A DNA stretch of 64,000 bases, taken from NCBI GenBank assembly GCA_022820835.1, contig JAJEET010000020.1:1-64000 (forward strand). Direction: 5' to 3'. Numbering within the stretch: position 1 is the stretch's first letter; every line of letters begins with the position of its first letter. The position numbers and the translations under genes are program-made. Below the pieces are notes generated by a model that ran no database searches, was not told where the DNA came from, and saw nothing but the letters and a program-made list of their open reading frames with translations. Of the stretch, positions 53,027 to 61,590 are shown in pieces. This stretch comes from Candidatus Poribacteria bacterium. GTDB lineage: Bacteria; Poribacteria; WGA-4E; WGA-3G.

Positions 53027-53200
53027 AATCTGTATCCTTTCTGATAATGAACTTTTCCGCGAACGCTCTATTTTTAACATATCACATACACAACGATCTG
53101 TCAAGCGAAACGCTAACTGCTATTTTTCAGTGGAAAAAAACTGGATCGTGTGTTAAAATTGATATATCCCTTGTTTGTAAGGAGTTTAAGGGGGTTCGCT

Positions 53201-53959
53201 ATGTTACCTTTTGTTCTTAAAGTTGCTGACCGTCCCGTGGAACGGTTGCAGCATGTCAATACTGAAAATGAACCTATTGATGTGAATGTCGAAATTGAAC
53301 TTTATTCACGCGAGCTTAACCGTGCTGATGAAGATAGCACCTCGCAGTCTCGCCGGTTGAACGAGTTAATTTATGCGACTTTCGTTCAATTTCTTCGAGA
53401 TAAGGCAGAACCGGAAGTCTTTCTTCCGTTTGAACGTCTTGTCCAACATCCGTGTCGTCAATATCTGTTGATACTTTCCGCCTCAAGCTCTCATGAACTC
53501 TTTGAGATCTGCCAGATGCAGACAGGCTCAAGCTCTTCTGTACTCAATTATGGCGGATATGAGATAACAATCAAACCCCGCAGACACATCTTAGATACCA
53601 CAGCCTATCTCGTAGCACCCGATAAATATACGCTCTTCATGCGGAAACTACAAGAAGACAATACCGTTCGGATCTACCGAAGCGAATTTATTAATCTAAA
53701 TCGCAACTCTCCTCCACCCTTTAAATTCGATACCCGTGATATAATCGAGAACGTCCAACTCGAACTCGGGAGGGCAAGAGAACAGAATCTGCCGATAGAA
53801 CAGTTACTCATGTTTCCACCGAGGACCGAAGAGACTAACCAACCACGACTTCTTAAATGTCCTGAGTGTGGCGGCAGAGTACGCAGGCTCGGTCGGGAAG
53901 CCAATTTCTGCTTAGAATGTGATTGGGACAACCTGCCTCCTCTCAGACAGACACGTTAA
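53201..53959 (+). CDS. Protein of unknown function with C-terminal zinc ribbon
   Basis: A 252-residue soluble protein. The first 200 residues are an unrecognised mixed alpha/beta region (for example YLVAPDKYTLFMRKLQEDNT). The C-terminus has a zinc-ribbon signature: KCPECGGRVRRLGREANFCLECD, given here as CPECGG at about 226 and CLECDW at about 240, two CxxC knuckles 13 residues apart. ATG 53201 is preceded by AAGGAG at 53179-53184, rather far; the frame is open to 53150. It diverges from yebC and converges with the PAP2-like gene with a 4-bp overlap of ends. Confidence 0.6.
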   Translation: MLPFVLKVADRPVERLQHVNTENEPIDVNVEIELYSRELNRADEDSTSQSRRLNELIYATFVQFLRDKAEPEVFLPFERLVQHPCRQYLLILSASSSHELFEICQMQTGSSSSVLNYGGYEITIKPRRHILDTTAYLVAPDKYTLFMRKLQEDNTVRIYRSEFINLNRNSPPPFKFDTRDIIENVQLELGRAREQNLPIEQLLMFPPRTEETNQPRLLKCPECGGRVRRLGREANFCLECDWDNLPPLRQTR

Positions 53960-54570
53960 CCCTGGCTGCCGAGTCGCACTATATAAAGAACGATAACCGT
54001 GTTACTGACTGCCAAAACCGCTCCGACAACGGTTTGGAGAAGCGTGTGTCGTTTCCGGTAAACCCGCGCCCAAGAGATTAAAGGCACTAACAAGAATAAC
54101 CAACCAAAGTGTGGATTAACGAGTATGACAAGAACAGTAACACATCCCGTGGCGACGCTACTGTGAAAACTTATCTTCCAGACCGGTGTAATTGCCGAAA
54201 AAATAACACTGTTCGTAATATACGCAATACCCGCCCAAACGATTTCACGCGCCGCACCCAATCGGTGCAATAGAACTGTCCCCACAATCATGCTGATAAG
54301 CGTACAACATAAAGGTAGAAACCGTTCTTCTCTATTCGGCAGATGGAGATCGCTGACTTTAGAAAACCGCACCATTACGGCTATTGAAAGTGCTGGTAGC
54401 ACGGTGACGAATAATACGACGATCGCTAACCAACGGAGCGCGTTATGCGGGGCTGCGTGTTTGTAGACAACACCGGCAGCGGTCGCAATCGGTACCAAGA
54501 ATGGACTAAAGAGGACAGAGGTACCCCACGCGATGCCTGCCGGTATCGTTGATAAATTGCGACGCGCCAT
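53956..54570 (-). CDS. PAP2-superfamily-like membrane protein
   Basis: A 204-residue integral membrane protein with about six helices. It carries degenerate phosphatase motifs in PAP2 order: LPNREERFLPLCC (motif 1, KxxxxxxRP-like), ISFHSSVATG (motif 2, PSGH-like with the central His kept) and SWARVYRKRHTLLQTVVGA (motif 3, SRxxxxxHxxxD-like with Gln or Val at the last place). It could be a lipid phosphatase or an inactive relative. It starts 3 bp after the stop of the selenocysteine peroxiredoxin gene, so both may be co-transcribed. Confidence 0.65.
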   Translation of the reverse strand: MARRNLSTIPAGIAWGTSVLFSPFLVPIATAAGVVYKHAAPHNALRWLAIVVLFVTVLPALSIAVMVRFSKVSDLHLPNREERFLPLCCTLISMIVGTVLLHRLGAAREIVWAGIAYITNSVIFSAITPVWKISFHSSVATGCVTVLVILVNPHFGWLFLLVPLISWARVYRKRHTLLQTVVGAVLAVSNTVIVLYIVRLGSQG

Positions 54571-54573
54571 CTA

Positions 54574-55587
54574 TTAATTTGACGATTCCAAGGTTTTCAA
54601 GAAATTGACAACATCTGGCCCGTGGGTAGCGGCGTTAACCTTCCGGTCAATTTCTATAATCTTCCCCGATTTATCAATGATGATGGCTGAACGCTTGATC
54701 GCACCGTCTGGCGCATCCGTTGCACCGTACAAAAGCGAAAGATTACGTCCTGTGTCCATCAAAAGCGGGAAATTCAACTGGTTTTCTTCGGAAAATTTCT
54801 GACGCGAATCCGCGTCGTTGTGCGTAATCCCGAAAACTTGTGCATCGTATGTTGCAAAACGACTCGACTCATCACGGAGCGAGCAAACTTGCGCCGTTCA
54901 GCCACGGCCGAAATCGCGCGGGTAGAACGATAACACAACATTCTTTTGCTTTTCGAGCAACTCGCTCAGCTGATACCTTTCACCTGTACTATCCGTTGCA
55001 ATGAAATCTGGAGCAAGGTGTCCAACTTCTATCTTCGGTAGTACCTTCTTAAGCATGGCTACAACATCTTCGCCGTGCGTTTTGACCTTGACCTCTTTAT
55101 CAATGGCACGGATGTATCCGGCTTTATCAATGATAAAGGTGGCACGCTGTGAGGCGTTGAAACGCTCCATAATTCCGCTGTACTGATCACTCACCTCAAA
55201 TTCGGTGTCCGCTAACAGCGAAAACCCGAACTTCTGTTCCTCTCGAAACCGTTTATGTGAGTCAACGGAGTCAACACTAACGCCGAACAGGACACTCCCT
55301 GTCGCTTCTATCTCGCTCAAATTATCCCGGAGCGAGCAAAGTTCAGTTGTTCAGCCACCGGTGAAATCTTTCGGATAAAATGCAAGGACAACACTCTTTT
55401 TGCCGAGGTAGTCACTGAGATTTCGTTCGGTCCCCTCTTCATCTTTCAATGTAAAATCTGGGGCAATCATCCCCACTTTTAGCGTGTTTGGAGCTGTCAC
55501 TGCCTCCTCCCCTGATACTGTTGCAATCAAAATGGCTGTCATAATACTAACAGCCAAGATGCTGACATAAAACTTTGTTTGAATCAT
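54574..55587 (-). CDS. Exported tandem two-domain peroxiredoxin with two selenocysteines (TGA)
   Basis: One 337-residue frame interrupted only by TGA codons at 55351-55353 and 54898-54900; a standard gene caller splits it into three. A signal peptide (residues about 1-26) precedes two BCP/PrxQ-type peroxiredoxin domains. Their active sites read FYPKDFTGG-U79-TTELCSLRD and FYPRDFGRG-U230-TAQVCSLRD, matching FYPxxxTPGCTxxxC of BCP. Selenocysteine thus takes the place of the peroxidatic cysteine, and Cys84 and Cys235 (+5) are the resolving residues. Each domain continues with normal thioredoxin-fold text (FGVSVDSVDSHKRF and FGITHNDADSRQKF). GGAGG precedes the ATG. It probably reduces peroxides outside the cytoplasm. 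No sel genes are in the window. Confidence 0.88.
54863..54883 (-). promoter_or_regulatory. SECIS-like hairpin after the second TGA
   Basis: In mRNA sense CUCGCUC, loop CGUGAU, then GAGUCGAG: the stem has 7 pairs with one bulged U on the 3' side. The stem starts exactly 14 nt after the UGA at 54898-54900, and G is the second loop base. Position and loop G fit the bacterial SECIS description. Confidence 0.7.
55312..55336 (-). promoter_or_regulatory. SECIS-like hairpin after the first TGA
   Basis: In mRNA sense CUCGCUC pairs perfectly with GAGCGAG across the 11-nt loop CGGGAUAAUUU. The stem starts exactly 14 nt after the UGA at 55351-55353, and the second to fourth loop bases are G. The 5' half is identical to that of the second hairpin; the 3' half differs but still pairs. 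Confidence 0.7.
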
Positions 55588-55667
55588 TAAATTATGCCTC
55601 CATTCGTCCTGTAATTATAATGATATTATACGTTATTTTCTCCTGTCTGTCAAGCGAATCAGGTTCA

Positions 55668-56546
55668 CTACTTTGAAATGACCCCGTGTTCCTCAAGCCA
55701 AACTTTCAGAGGCACATCTGCATCCTTAGGAGAAAAATGTCCGTTCGCATTCGTCCCACCACCAAGCAGCTGCTGTCGAATCGGATCGTTTCGTTCAAAC
55801 ATCTCCTTCGGGAGCGTCATATTGTCCTTGCTTCGGAGCCAACGGTAACCGTAGCCGTAGAAGAGTCCTTTACGTGTAATGTCGGAATCGTTCTCGCTCC
55901 GTGCGTGCCATATACGTCGATCAAAGAAAACGGCATCACCGGTTTTACAACAGACAGGCGTTGCACCTTCCGGCATCGATCCGTCCGATGGACGCTCAAG
56001 TTTATCCCACAGATGGCTCCCGGGGATAACATAAAAGTTCCCGCGTCCGACTTCCGAACAGTCGGATAGCCAGTAGACGACTTTAATGGACAGGCGCGGA
56101 CGTGGTGAACTTTCGATCTCAACATTAACGCGCCCACTATCTTGATGCCAACCGAGGGGCCCCGGTTTACCGCGAACCTGCTCCGGACGAGGCGGTGTCA
56201 CGATGAAGTGACTGTGGTAAGAGTAGATATTCCATCCCAGGATGCCCCAGACCTTCGGGAACGTTTTATACCAGTCCAAAATATTTACGAAAATCTGATC
56301 TCTGCCGAGGAAGTTTGGGTAGAAGAAGTTTTTGGACGCTGTCAACTGATTTTTGGTATGCGGGTCATAACCGGCATCAAGATGATCCTGATAGATGCTA
56401 TCCACCCGTGCTTCAAGACGTTCAACAAGGTCTAACGGGAGCGCATTTTCAACGATGAAATATCCATCCGCATTTAGACGATTACGCTGTTCGTCTGTAA
56501 GCTGATGTTGTAGATGGCGTTCATCAAGCATAGATTCAATCTCCAA
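55668..56546 (-). CDS. Phytanoyl-CoA dioxygenase family protein (PhyH)
   Basis: A 292-residue non-haem Fe(II)/2-oxoglutarate-dependent oxygenase. The iron triad is visible as GWHQDSGR (HxD) and the distal His in RRIWHARSEND; a 2-oxoglutarate-binding Arg follows in ITRKGLFYGYGYRW. The N-terminal LTDEQRNRLNADGYFIVENA is the family opening. The substrate is unknown; such enzymes are strikingly abundant in Poribacteria and related sponge or marine lineages (knowledge of the group). ATG 56546 is used. The inverted-repeat element D lies upstream. Confidence 0.88.
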   Translation of the reverse strand: MEIESMLDERHLQHQLTDEQRNRLNADGYFIVENALPLDLVERLEARVDSIYQDHLDAGYDPHTKNQLTASKNFFYPNFLGRDQIFVNILDWYKTFPKVWGILGWNIYSYHSHFIVTPPRPEQVRGKPGPLGWHQDSGRVNVEIESSPRPRLSIKVVYWLSDCSEVGRGNFYVIPGSHLWDKLERPSDGSMPEGATPVCCKTGDAVFFDRRIWHARSENDSDITRKGLFYGYGYRWLRSKDNMTLPKEMFERNDPIRQQLLGGGTNANGHFSPKDADVPLKVWLEEHGVISK

Positions 56547-56578
56547 TTGCGGAAATGCTGCATTGTAGCATAGGCTGT

Positions 56579-56742
56579 ATGAAGTTTAAGAATTTAATTC
56601 GGTAATGCCTCAATAGCCTCTTGGTAGAAGCACGCTGTGCTCGCGATTCCTATTTTGCACTCCAACGCGGGCGTTTCGATTTAGCTCTTGGTAGGAGCGA
56701 GCTGTGCTCGCGATCTTTAAAGATTACCGAAATATTTATTTA
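56579..56742. repeat. Terminal-inverted-repeat element, copy D (MITE-like)
   Basis: The left end ATGAAGTTTAAGAATTTAAT plus TCGGTAA is identical to copy C. The right end TTACCGAAATATTTATTTA matches copy C but lacks the final TCTTCAT. The interior is longer and holds two hairpin-repeat cores, GCACGCTGTGCTCGCG and GCGAGCTGTGCTCGC, of the family at 19123. It fills most of the gap between two minus-strand genes. Confidence 0.75.
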
Positions 56743-56778
56743 GCCTGTGCCTCTTTCTCGAAAATTGTGTCCATCAAA

Positions 56779-57732
56779 TTAATCCGGCAAAGGGCCTTCT
56801 ATCTGATCCACGAGGTGGATGGAGTGGATAACATCACGGAGGTCCGTGAGTGGAACTGTCTTGTTGCGAACGCTGTCAACGAAGTGCTGGTGCATAGTCA
56901 ACACACCTTCATAACTCGGTGAGTCGCGCTGATCAACCCCATCAACTTCCCAACCCCCCATCAAACTTCTTTGGTTGTCCTCATAAATTTCGATCTCTTC
57001 GGGGATTTTCATATAACAACCGATACCGACACCATGTAATTCAGAGCGCAGCACACGTCCACCCGATGCCCGACTCCCGAAAAGCACACCTGTGACGTTA
57101 TTATCGAAACGGACAAAAGCGGTATAGAAATTGCGTTGTTCTGCACCAAAAGAGTCGCGATGCGCAGTGACTTCCACCGGCTCGCCACCCGCCATATAAC
57201 GAAGTAAATCAACAACGTGACAGACATCGTTCCAGAGCGTCGTCGTAAATTCGCGATTCCCCCCCAACATCTGTTTGTTAAAAGTGGTAACGGCTAATGT
57301 TACGGGTCCCTTTTCTGCAACGCGGCGCATGGCTTCGCGGGTAACAGCGGCATATCTGCGCTGGAACCCCACCATGCAATAGACATCATTGGCGATTGCC
57401 GCCTCAAGCAATTGTTGGGTTTCATCGCTGTTGGCACCCGGCGGTTTTTCAATAAACAGATGCTTGCCGGCGTTAAGGCAATCCAGAGCCGGTTGCAAAA
57501 TCCACTTTTCGTTCATGACGCAATACACAACATCCAAATCCAAAGTATCTAACATTTTACGGTGATCTGTGAACGTATGCGGAAACTCGTATTTCTGGGC
57601 AACTTGTGCGAGTTTTGATTCATCAAGTTCGCACGCACTGAGCATCTCAACATCATCTTCCAGACGGTTGACGCTCGGATAATGTGCACCCTGACTGCGT
57701 CCACCTGCACCGATAAATCCTGCTTTAAGCAT
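56779..57732 (-). CDS. Gfo/Idh/MocA family oxidoreductase
   Basis: A 317-residue NAD(P)-dependent dehydrogenase. The Rossmann motif is KAGFIGAGGRSQGAHYP at the N-terminus, and the catalytic EKP occurs as LFIEKPPGANSDET near residue 95. The C-terminal domain includes the GFQRRYAAVTREAM strand and the TLWNDVCHVVDLLRYMAGG helix, whose H-x-x-D/xH pair is common at the active site. The substrate is probably a sugar or inositol derivative. It is upstream of the phytanoyl-CoA dioxygenase on the same strand, separated by element D. Confidence 0.9.
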   Translation of the reverse strand: MLKAGFIGAGGRSQGAHYPSVNRLEDDVEMLSACELDESKLAQVAQKYEFPHTFTDHRKMLDTLDLDVVYCVMNEKWILQPALDCLNAGKHLFIEKPPGANSDETQQLLEAAIANDVYCMVGFQRRYAAVTREAMRRVAEKGPVTLAVTTFNKQMLGGNREFTTTLWNDVCHVVDLLRYMAGGEPVEVTAHRDSFGAEQRNFYTAFVRFDNNVTGVLFGSRASGGRVLRSELHGVGIGCYMKIPEEIEIYEDNQRSLMGGWEVDGVDQRDSPSYEGVLTMHQHFVDSVRNKTVPLTDLRDVIHSIHLVDQIEGPLPD

Positions 57733-58032
57733 TGGAAATATACCTCTCCGTCTCAGTATTCACTAAATGGTATCCACGAAAGTGTTCGTACTTTAGCACA
57801 AGGTCGCGTCAATTTCAAGAAAATTTTTCGGAAGCATTTGATTACTGCACTCAGATAACAGCACCACCTACACTAAATCTTATGATTTTTTCACTCTCCT
57901 TTTCGTTTCAGAGGACTCTATATAGGTAAATCCGATAGGCGAGTTTTTTAGGAATTATTTCTCAGCTACTGTGGATGTTGTTTGTGCAGTATTTCAGTTG
58001 TTAAAAACCTTGACAACTCGGCGGCGTTCGCA

Positions 58033-58069
58033 ATTATAGTGGATTCCGAAAGTAATTGCACACTATAAT
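58033..58069. repeat. Inverted repeat ATTATAGTG...CACTATAAT
   Basis: Perfect 9-bp arms at 58033-58041 and 58061-58069 are separated by 19 bp. TTGACA at about 58009 with a TATAGT hexamer 19 bp on is a suboptimal promoter-like pair, and the right arm contains TATAAT. It may be a bidirectional promoter or operator region in the 485-bp gap 57733-58217. Confidence 0.45.
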
Positions 58070-58110
58070 AACGTGAGTTGATAATACTTGGGATGGACAC
58101 ATTTTCTCTT

Positions 58111-58180
58111 AAAGTCCCCCTGATAAGGGGCGGGGAATGCCCCTAAGGCATTCATACCGTTGATTCTTTAGGGGGTTAAA
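58111..58180. repeat. 48-bp repeat relative interrupted by another hairpin element
   Basis: The repeat of 148-283 reads AAGTCCCCCTGATAAGGGGG then ATTTAGGGGGTTAA. Here AAGTCCCCCTGATAAGGGG is followed by about 36 foreign bases (containing GAATGCCCCTAAGGCATTC, a 7-bp hairpin) and then TTTAGGGGGTTAA. The insertion is in the second stem of the host repeat. Confidence 0.7.
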
Positions 58181-58217
58181 TCACTAAATCTGATAACTTA
58201 AAAAAAGGAGCATTTTT

Positions 58218-59138
58218 ATGAAACCTAAAATCAACCTTCTCGGAATCTGCTGCATCGCACTCGTTCTGCTGATCGGTCTGACTGGATACGGCGAAGACGC
58301 AGTAGAAGAAGACGCTGAGACTGCTGAAACTGCGGATACACCGGTATCACCCCCAGATGGCATGGTGCTGATCCCTGCTGGCGAGTTTGATATGGGCAGC
58401 AACGACGCGGAGGCACGAAAGAACGAGCAGCCTGTCCGCACCGTATACGTAGATGCGTTTTACATGGATGAAACGGAAGTTACCAATGCGCAATACAAAG
58501 CGTTTCTGCTTGAGAATCCACAATGGCAAAAGGGACGTGTGCACGCACCATTTGCCGATAACAGTTACCTTTACCTCTGGAACGGTAATAACTATCCAAA
58601 TGGAAAAGGCAACCATCCTGTGACCTACGTCAGTTGGTATGCGGCAATGGCGTATGCGGAGTGGGCAGATAAACGGCTTCCGACAGAGGCAGAGTGGGAA
58701 TACGCTGCGCGCGGCGGACTGAAAGGTAAAAAATATCCGAACGGAAATACGATTACAGCGCGGGATGCCAACTTCAATCATGATGGCAGACATTCGAACG
58801 CCACAGAGACCACACCGGTCAGTAAATATCCTGCGAATGGTTACCAACTGTATGACATGGCAGGTAATGTCTGGGAGTGGTGTCTGGATGAGTACGATGC
58901 GGAGTTCTATTCCACGTTTCCGACGAATAGTGTTGCGCGTAACCCGTTATCAGGTGCGCGGAGTATTGAGTGGATACTTAATAACTATACAAATGATAAT
59001 TTAAATCGCGTGGTGCGCGGCGGCTCCTGGTACTCTCCTGCCTCTCTCGTGCGCGTCGCCAACCGCTACAACGATACGCCGATGTATACCCACCCCCTCC
59101 GCTACATCGGATTCCGTTGTGTGAGGGCTGTTCAGTGA
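58218..59138 (+). CDS. SUMF/formylglycine-generating-enzyme-like exported protein
   Basis: A 306-residue protein. The signal peptide covers about 1-24 (LGICCIALVLLIGLTG), followed by an acidic linker. The SUMF domain has MVLIPAGEFDMGSNDAEA, VTYVSWYAAMAYAEWADKR, LPTEAEWEYAARGG, AGNVWEWCLDEYDAEF, RVVRGGSWYSPASLVRVANR and IGFRCVRAVQ. The segment equivalent to the FGE catalytic RxRCAAR reads RVANR, without cysteine, so sulfatase-activating activity is unlikely. It is a paralogue of the 18140 gene. AAAAAAGGAG supports the ATG. It stands alone before a dioxygenase gene. Confidence 0.85.
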   Translation: MKPKINLLGICCIALVLLIGLTGYGEDAVEEDAETAETADTPVSPPDGMVLIPAGEFDMGSNDAEARKNEQPVRTVYVDAFYMDETEVTNAQYKAFLLENPQWQKGRVHAPFADNSYLYLWNGNNYPNGKGNHPVTYVSWYAAMAYAEWADKRLPTEAEWEYAARGGLKGKKYPNGNTITARDANFNHDGRHSNATETTPVSKYPANGYQLYDMAGNVWEWCLDEYDAEFYSTFPTNSVARNPLSGARSIEWILNNYTNDNLNRVVRGGSWYSPASLVRVANRYNDTPMYTHPLRYIGFRCVRAVQ

Positions 59139-59356
59139 CCGAACCCCTACGGAGGCTTTTGATTTATTTCTATCGGATTGCCAGTCCTGCAAATCCTGAT
59201 TCTGACAATCCGCTGCTAAAATATTTATATATCCTTCTGTCAAAAAACTTGAATTCTCCTAACCGTTTATGGTATTCTTAAAATCACACGGATTCTCAAA
59301 CAAGTCGAAACGTTCTCTGTTCATAGAACAACTCGAAACTGAAAAAGGAGAAGCTC

Positions 59357-60181
59357 ATGCCAGTTTTTGATGCAGAAGCCTTAGAATTTTGGGAAGAGCA
59401 CGGTTATGTTGTCGTACCGGAAGCGGTACCTCTTGAAAATTGTCGCGCCGCCGAACAAGCCGTCTGGGATTTTCTTGAAATGGATGGCGATGATCCAGAC
59501 AGTTGGTATCCCGATCCACCGCGACGGAGCATTATGGTCGAAATTTACCAGCACCAAGCGTTGTGGAATAACCGCCAATATCCGCGTATCCATCAGGCGT
59601 TCTCGGAGATTTGGGGAAACGATAAACTCTGGGTCAGTTTTGATCGCGCCAGTATGAATCCACCTGAACGTCCAGATTGGAAATTCACCGGTCCTTATTT
59701 GCATTGGGATATGTCGTTGGATAGTATGCCGGTCCGTTTAAAAGTACAAGGTGTGCTATATCTCGCGGATACGCCCGGCAATCAAGGCGCGTTTACCTGT
59801 ATTCCGGGGTTCCATCGGAAGTTAGAGGCGTGGTTGAACGACCTCCCAGAGGACGCGAACCCACGGCACGTCGTCCGAGATTACCAATCCGAGGCGGTCC
59901 CGGTTGCAGGGAAAGCCGGTGATCTTGTGATCTGGCACAGCGCATTACCACACGGCAGCAGTCCGAACTCCGCTGAACGTCCCCGAATGGCACAATACAT
60001 CACGATGTCACCGGCACCAAATGATGGCAAAGGGACAAGCGAAGGGCGGGTCAAAGGATGGCGCGAGCGGCTAACAGGCCTCGGAAAAGAGCAGAAAGAG
60101 AAAGAGCATTACCATGGGAAGACAGCCGAGTTGACACCCCTCGGAAAGAAACTCCTCGGACTTGAACCCTGGGTCGCATGA
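59357..60181 (+). CDS. Phytanoyl-CoA dioxygenase family protein (PhyH)
   Basis: A 274-residue Fe(II)/2-oxoglutarate oxygenase. It opens with FWEEHGYVVVPEAVP, carries HxD as YLHWDMSLDS, the jelly-roll strand GAFTCIPGFHRK and the distal His as WHSALPHGSSPN, with an Arg in AERPRMAQYITM. It belongs to a different subgroup from the 55668 gene (shared motifs, little other identity). The C-terminal tail is charged (KEQKEKEHYHGKTAELTPLG). AAAAAGGAGAAGCTC precedes the ATG. The substrate is unknown. Confidence 0.88.
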   Translation: MPVFDAEALEFWEEHGYVVVPEAVPLENCRAAEQAVWDFLEMDGDDPDSWYPDPPRRSIMVEIYQHQALWNNRQYPRIHQAFSEIWGNDKLWVSFDRASMNPPERPDWKFTGPYLHWDMSLDSMPVRLKVQGVLYLADTPGNQGAFTCIPGFHRKLEAWLNDLPEDANPRHVVRDYQSEAVPVAGKAGDLVIWHSALPHGSSPNSAERPRMAQYITMSPAPNDGKGTSEGRVKGWRERLTGLGKEQKEKEHYHGKTAELTPLGKKLLGLEPWVA

Positions 60182-60263
60182 TGCCTCTCTATGGTTAACA
60201 AATAGGGTGGGTGCTTGAGTTCGCTCGCCAGTGTGCAGCTCGTGCATGAAGGAGAACACGCTC

Positions 60264-61559
60264 ATGTCGGATTTATTGGCAGCACGCGCACAGATGGCGA
60301 TGTCACTCGCATTTCATATCATCTTCGCGGTCGTCGGCATAGCGATGCCATTGTTGATGGTGATTGCCGAAGGACTCTGGCTCAAGACACGGGAGGAAGT
60401 CTACCTCACGCTCGCGAAACAGTGGGCAAAAGGCACGGCTATCATGTTCGCTGTCGGGGCAGTCTCGGGGACCGTTCTCTCTTTTGAACTCGGATTGTTG
60501 TGGCCCGAATTCATGGCTTACGCCGGTCCGATCATCGGCATGCCGTTTTCGTTGGAAGGTCTCGCATTCTTCCTTGAGGCAATCTTCTTAGGACTTTACC
60601 TCTACGGTTGGGACCGTATCCCGAAATATGCACACTGGTTCGCTGGGATGATGGTGCTGCTCGGCGGCACCTTTTCCGGTATCTTCGTCGTTACCGCTAA
60701 CGCATGGATGAACACGCCTACCGGTTTTTCAATCGTCAATGGCGAGGTGACAAACGTCGATCCGATCGCAGCGATGCTCAACCCTTCCTCATTCAGTCAA
60801 GCACTCCACATGACGATTGCTGCATTCCTCGCAGTCGGATTTGCAGTCGCTGGCATCCACGCCTATCTTCTCAGACGCGACCCAGATAACCTGTTCCACC
60901 GTCGGGCATTCGCTATCGCCTTAAGTGTCGGGACCATGTTCGCAATACTCCAACCGATTTCTGGGGACATCAGCGCAAAAAAGGTCGCGAAGTACCAACC
61001 TATCAAGCTCGCAGCGATGGAAGCGCAGTGGGAAACAGAACGCGGCGCACCTTTGCGGATCGGAGGTATCCCTGACGAAGACGCTGAGAAGACACGATAC
61101 GCACTTGAGATTCCGAAGGCACTCAGTTTCCTCGCACATTCCGACTTCAACGCAGAGATAATAGGGCTTAAAGAGGTGCCACGCGAAGATCGTCCACCTG
61201 TAACTATTGTGCATTTCGCATTTCAGATTATGGTCGCGTGTGGAATCGTCTTGATTACTGTCGGTATCATTGGTGGTTGGTTGGCGTGGAAACACAAAAG
61301 TCTACCGACCCAACGATGGTACCTACGATTGGTTACGCTCTGCACGCCACTCGGATTTATCGCAATTGAAGCCGGTTGGACAGTCACGGAAGTCGGACGG
61401 CAACCCTGGGTTATCTACAATATCATGCGTACAGCAGATGCGGTGACCCCGATGCCGAACCTCGTTGTCCCGTTTGTTAGTTTTACTATCCTTTACATTT
61501 TCCTCTCAATTATTGTTATCGTCCTCATGCGCCGCCATATCTTTTTGAGTCCGCACTAA
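60264..61559 (+). CDS. cydA: Cytochrome bd-type ubiquinol oxidase subunit I
   Basis: A 431-residue inner-membrane quinol oxidase subunit with about nine helices. Ligand and family sites include AMSLAFHIIFAVVGIAMP (haem-b595 His), SVSGTVLSFELGLLWPEF-type GAVSGTVLSFELGLLWP, QALHMTIAAFLAVGFA (haem His), TVTEVGRQPWVIYNIMRTAD and a short Q-loop, as in cyanide-insensitive CIO-type enzymes (inference from length). ATG 60264 with AAGGAGA at 60249-60255 is preferred; the frame is open to 60231. cydB follows 31 bp later. It supports high-affinity oxygen respiration. Confidence 0.95.
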   Translation: MSDLLAARAQMAMSLAFHIIFAVVGIAMPLLMVIAEGLWLKTREEVYLTLAKQWAKGTAIMFAVGAVSGTVLSFELGLLWPEFMAYAGPIIGMPFSLEGLAFFLEAIFLGLYLYGWDRIPKYAHWFAGMMVLLGGTFSGIFVVTANAWMNTPTGFSIVNGEVTNVDPIAAMLNPSSFSQALHMTIAAFLAVGFAVAGIHAYLLRRDPDNLFHRRAFAIALSVGTMFAILQPISGDISAKKVAKYQPIKLAAMEAQWETERGAPLRIGGIPDEDAEKTRYALEIPKALSFLAHSDFNAEIIGLKEVPREDRPPVTIVHFAFQIMVACGIVLITVGIIGGWLAWKHKSLPTQRWYLRLVTLCTPLGFIAIEAGWTVTEVGRQPWVIYNIMRTADAVTPMPNLVVPFVSFTILYIFLSIIVIVLMRRHIFLSPH

Positions 61560-61590
61560 GTGTTCCTACGGATAACCGAAAGACAATACT

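Noticed and set aside
54898..55353. The TGA codons as simple nonsense mutations (pseudogene) or sequencing errors
   Set aside because: Both fall precisely on the peroxidatic Cys position of two different domains, each is followed by a hairpin at equal spacing, and the frame is otherwise intact over 337 codons.
54898..55353. Genome-wide TGA reassignment to Trp or Gly
   Set aside because: TGA terminates several well-defined genes here (42537, 44280, 60181, 22372), and Trp or Gly would make no sense at the catalytic position.
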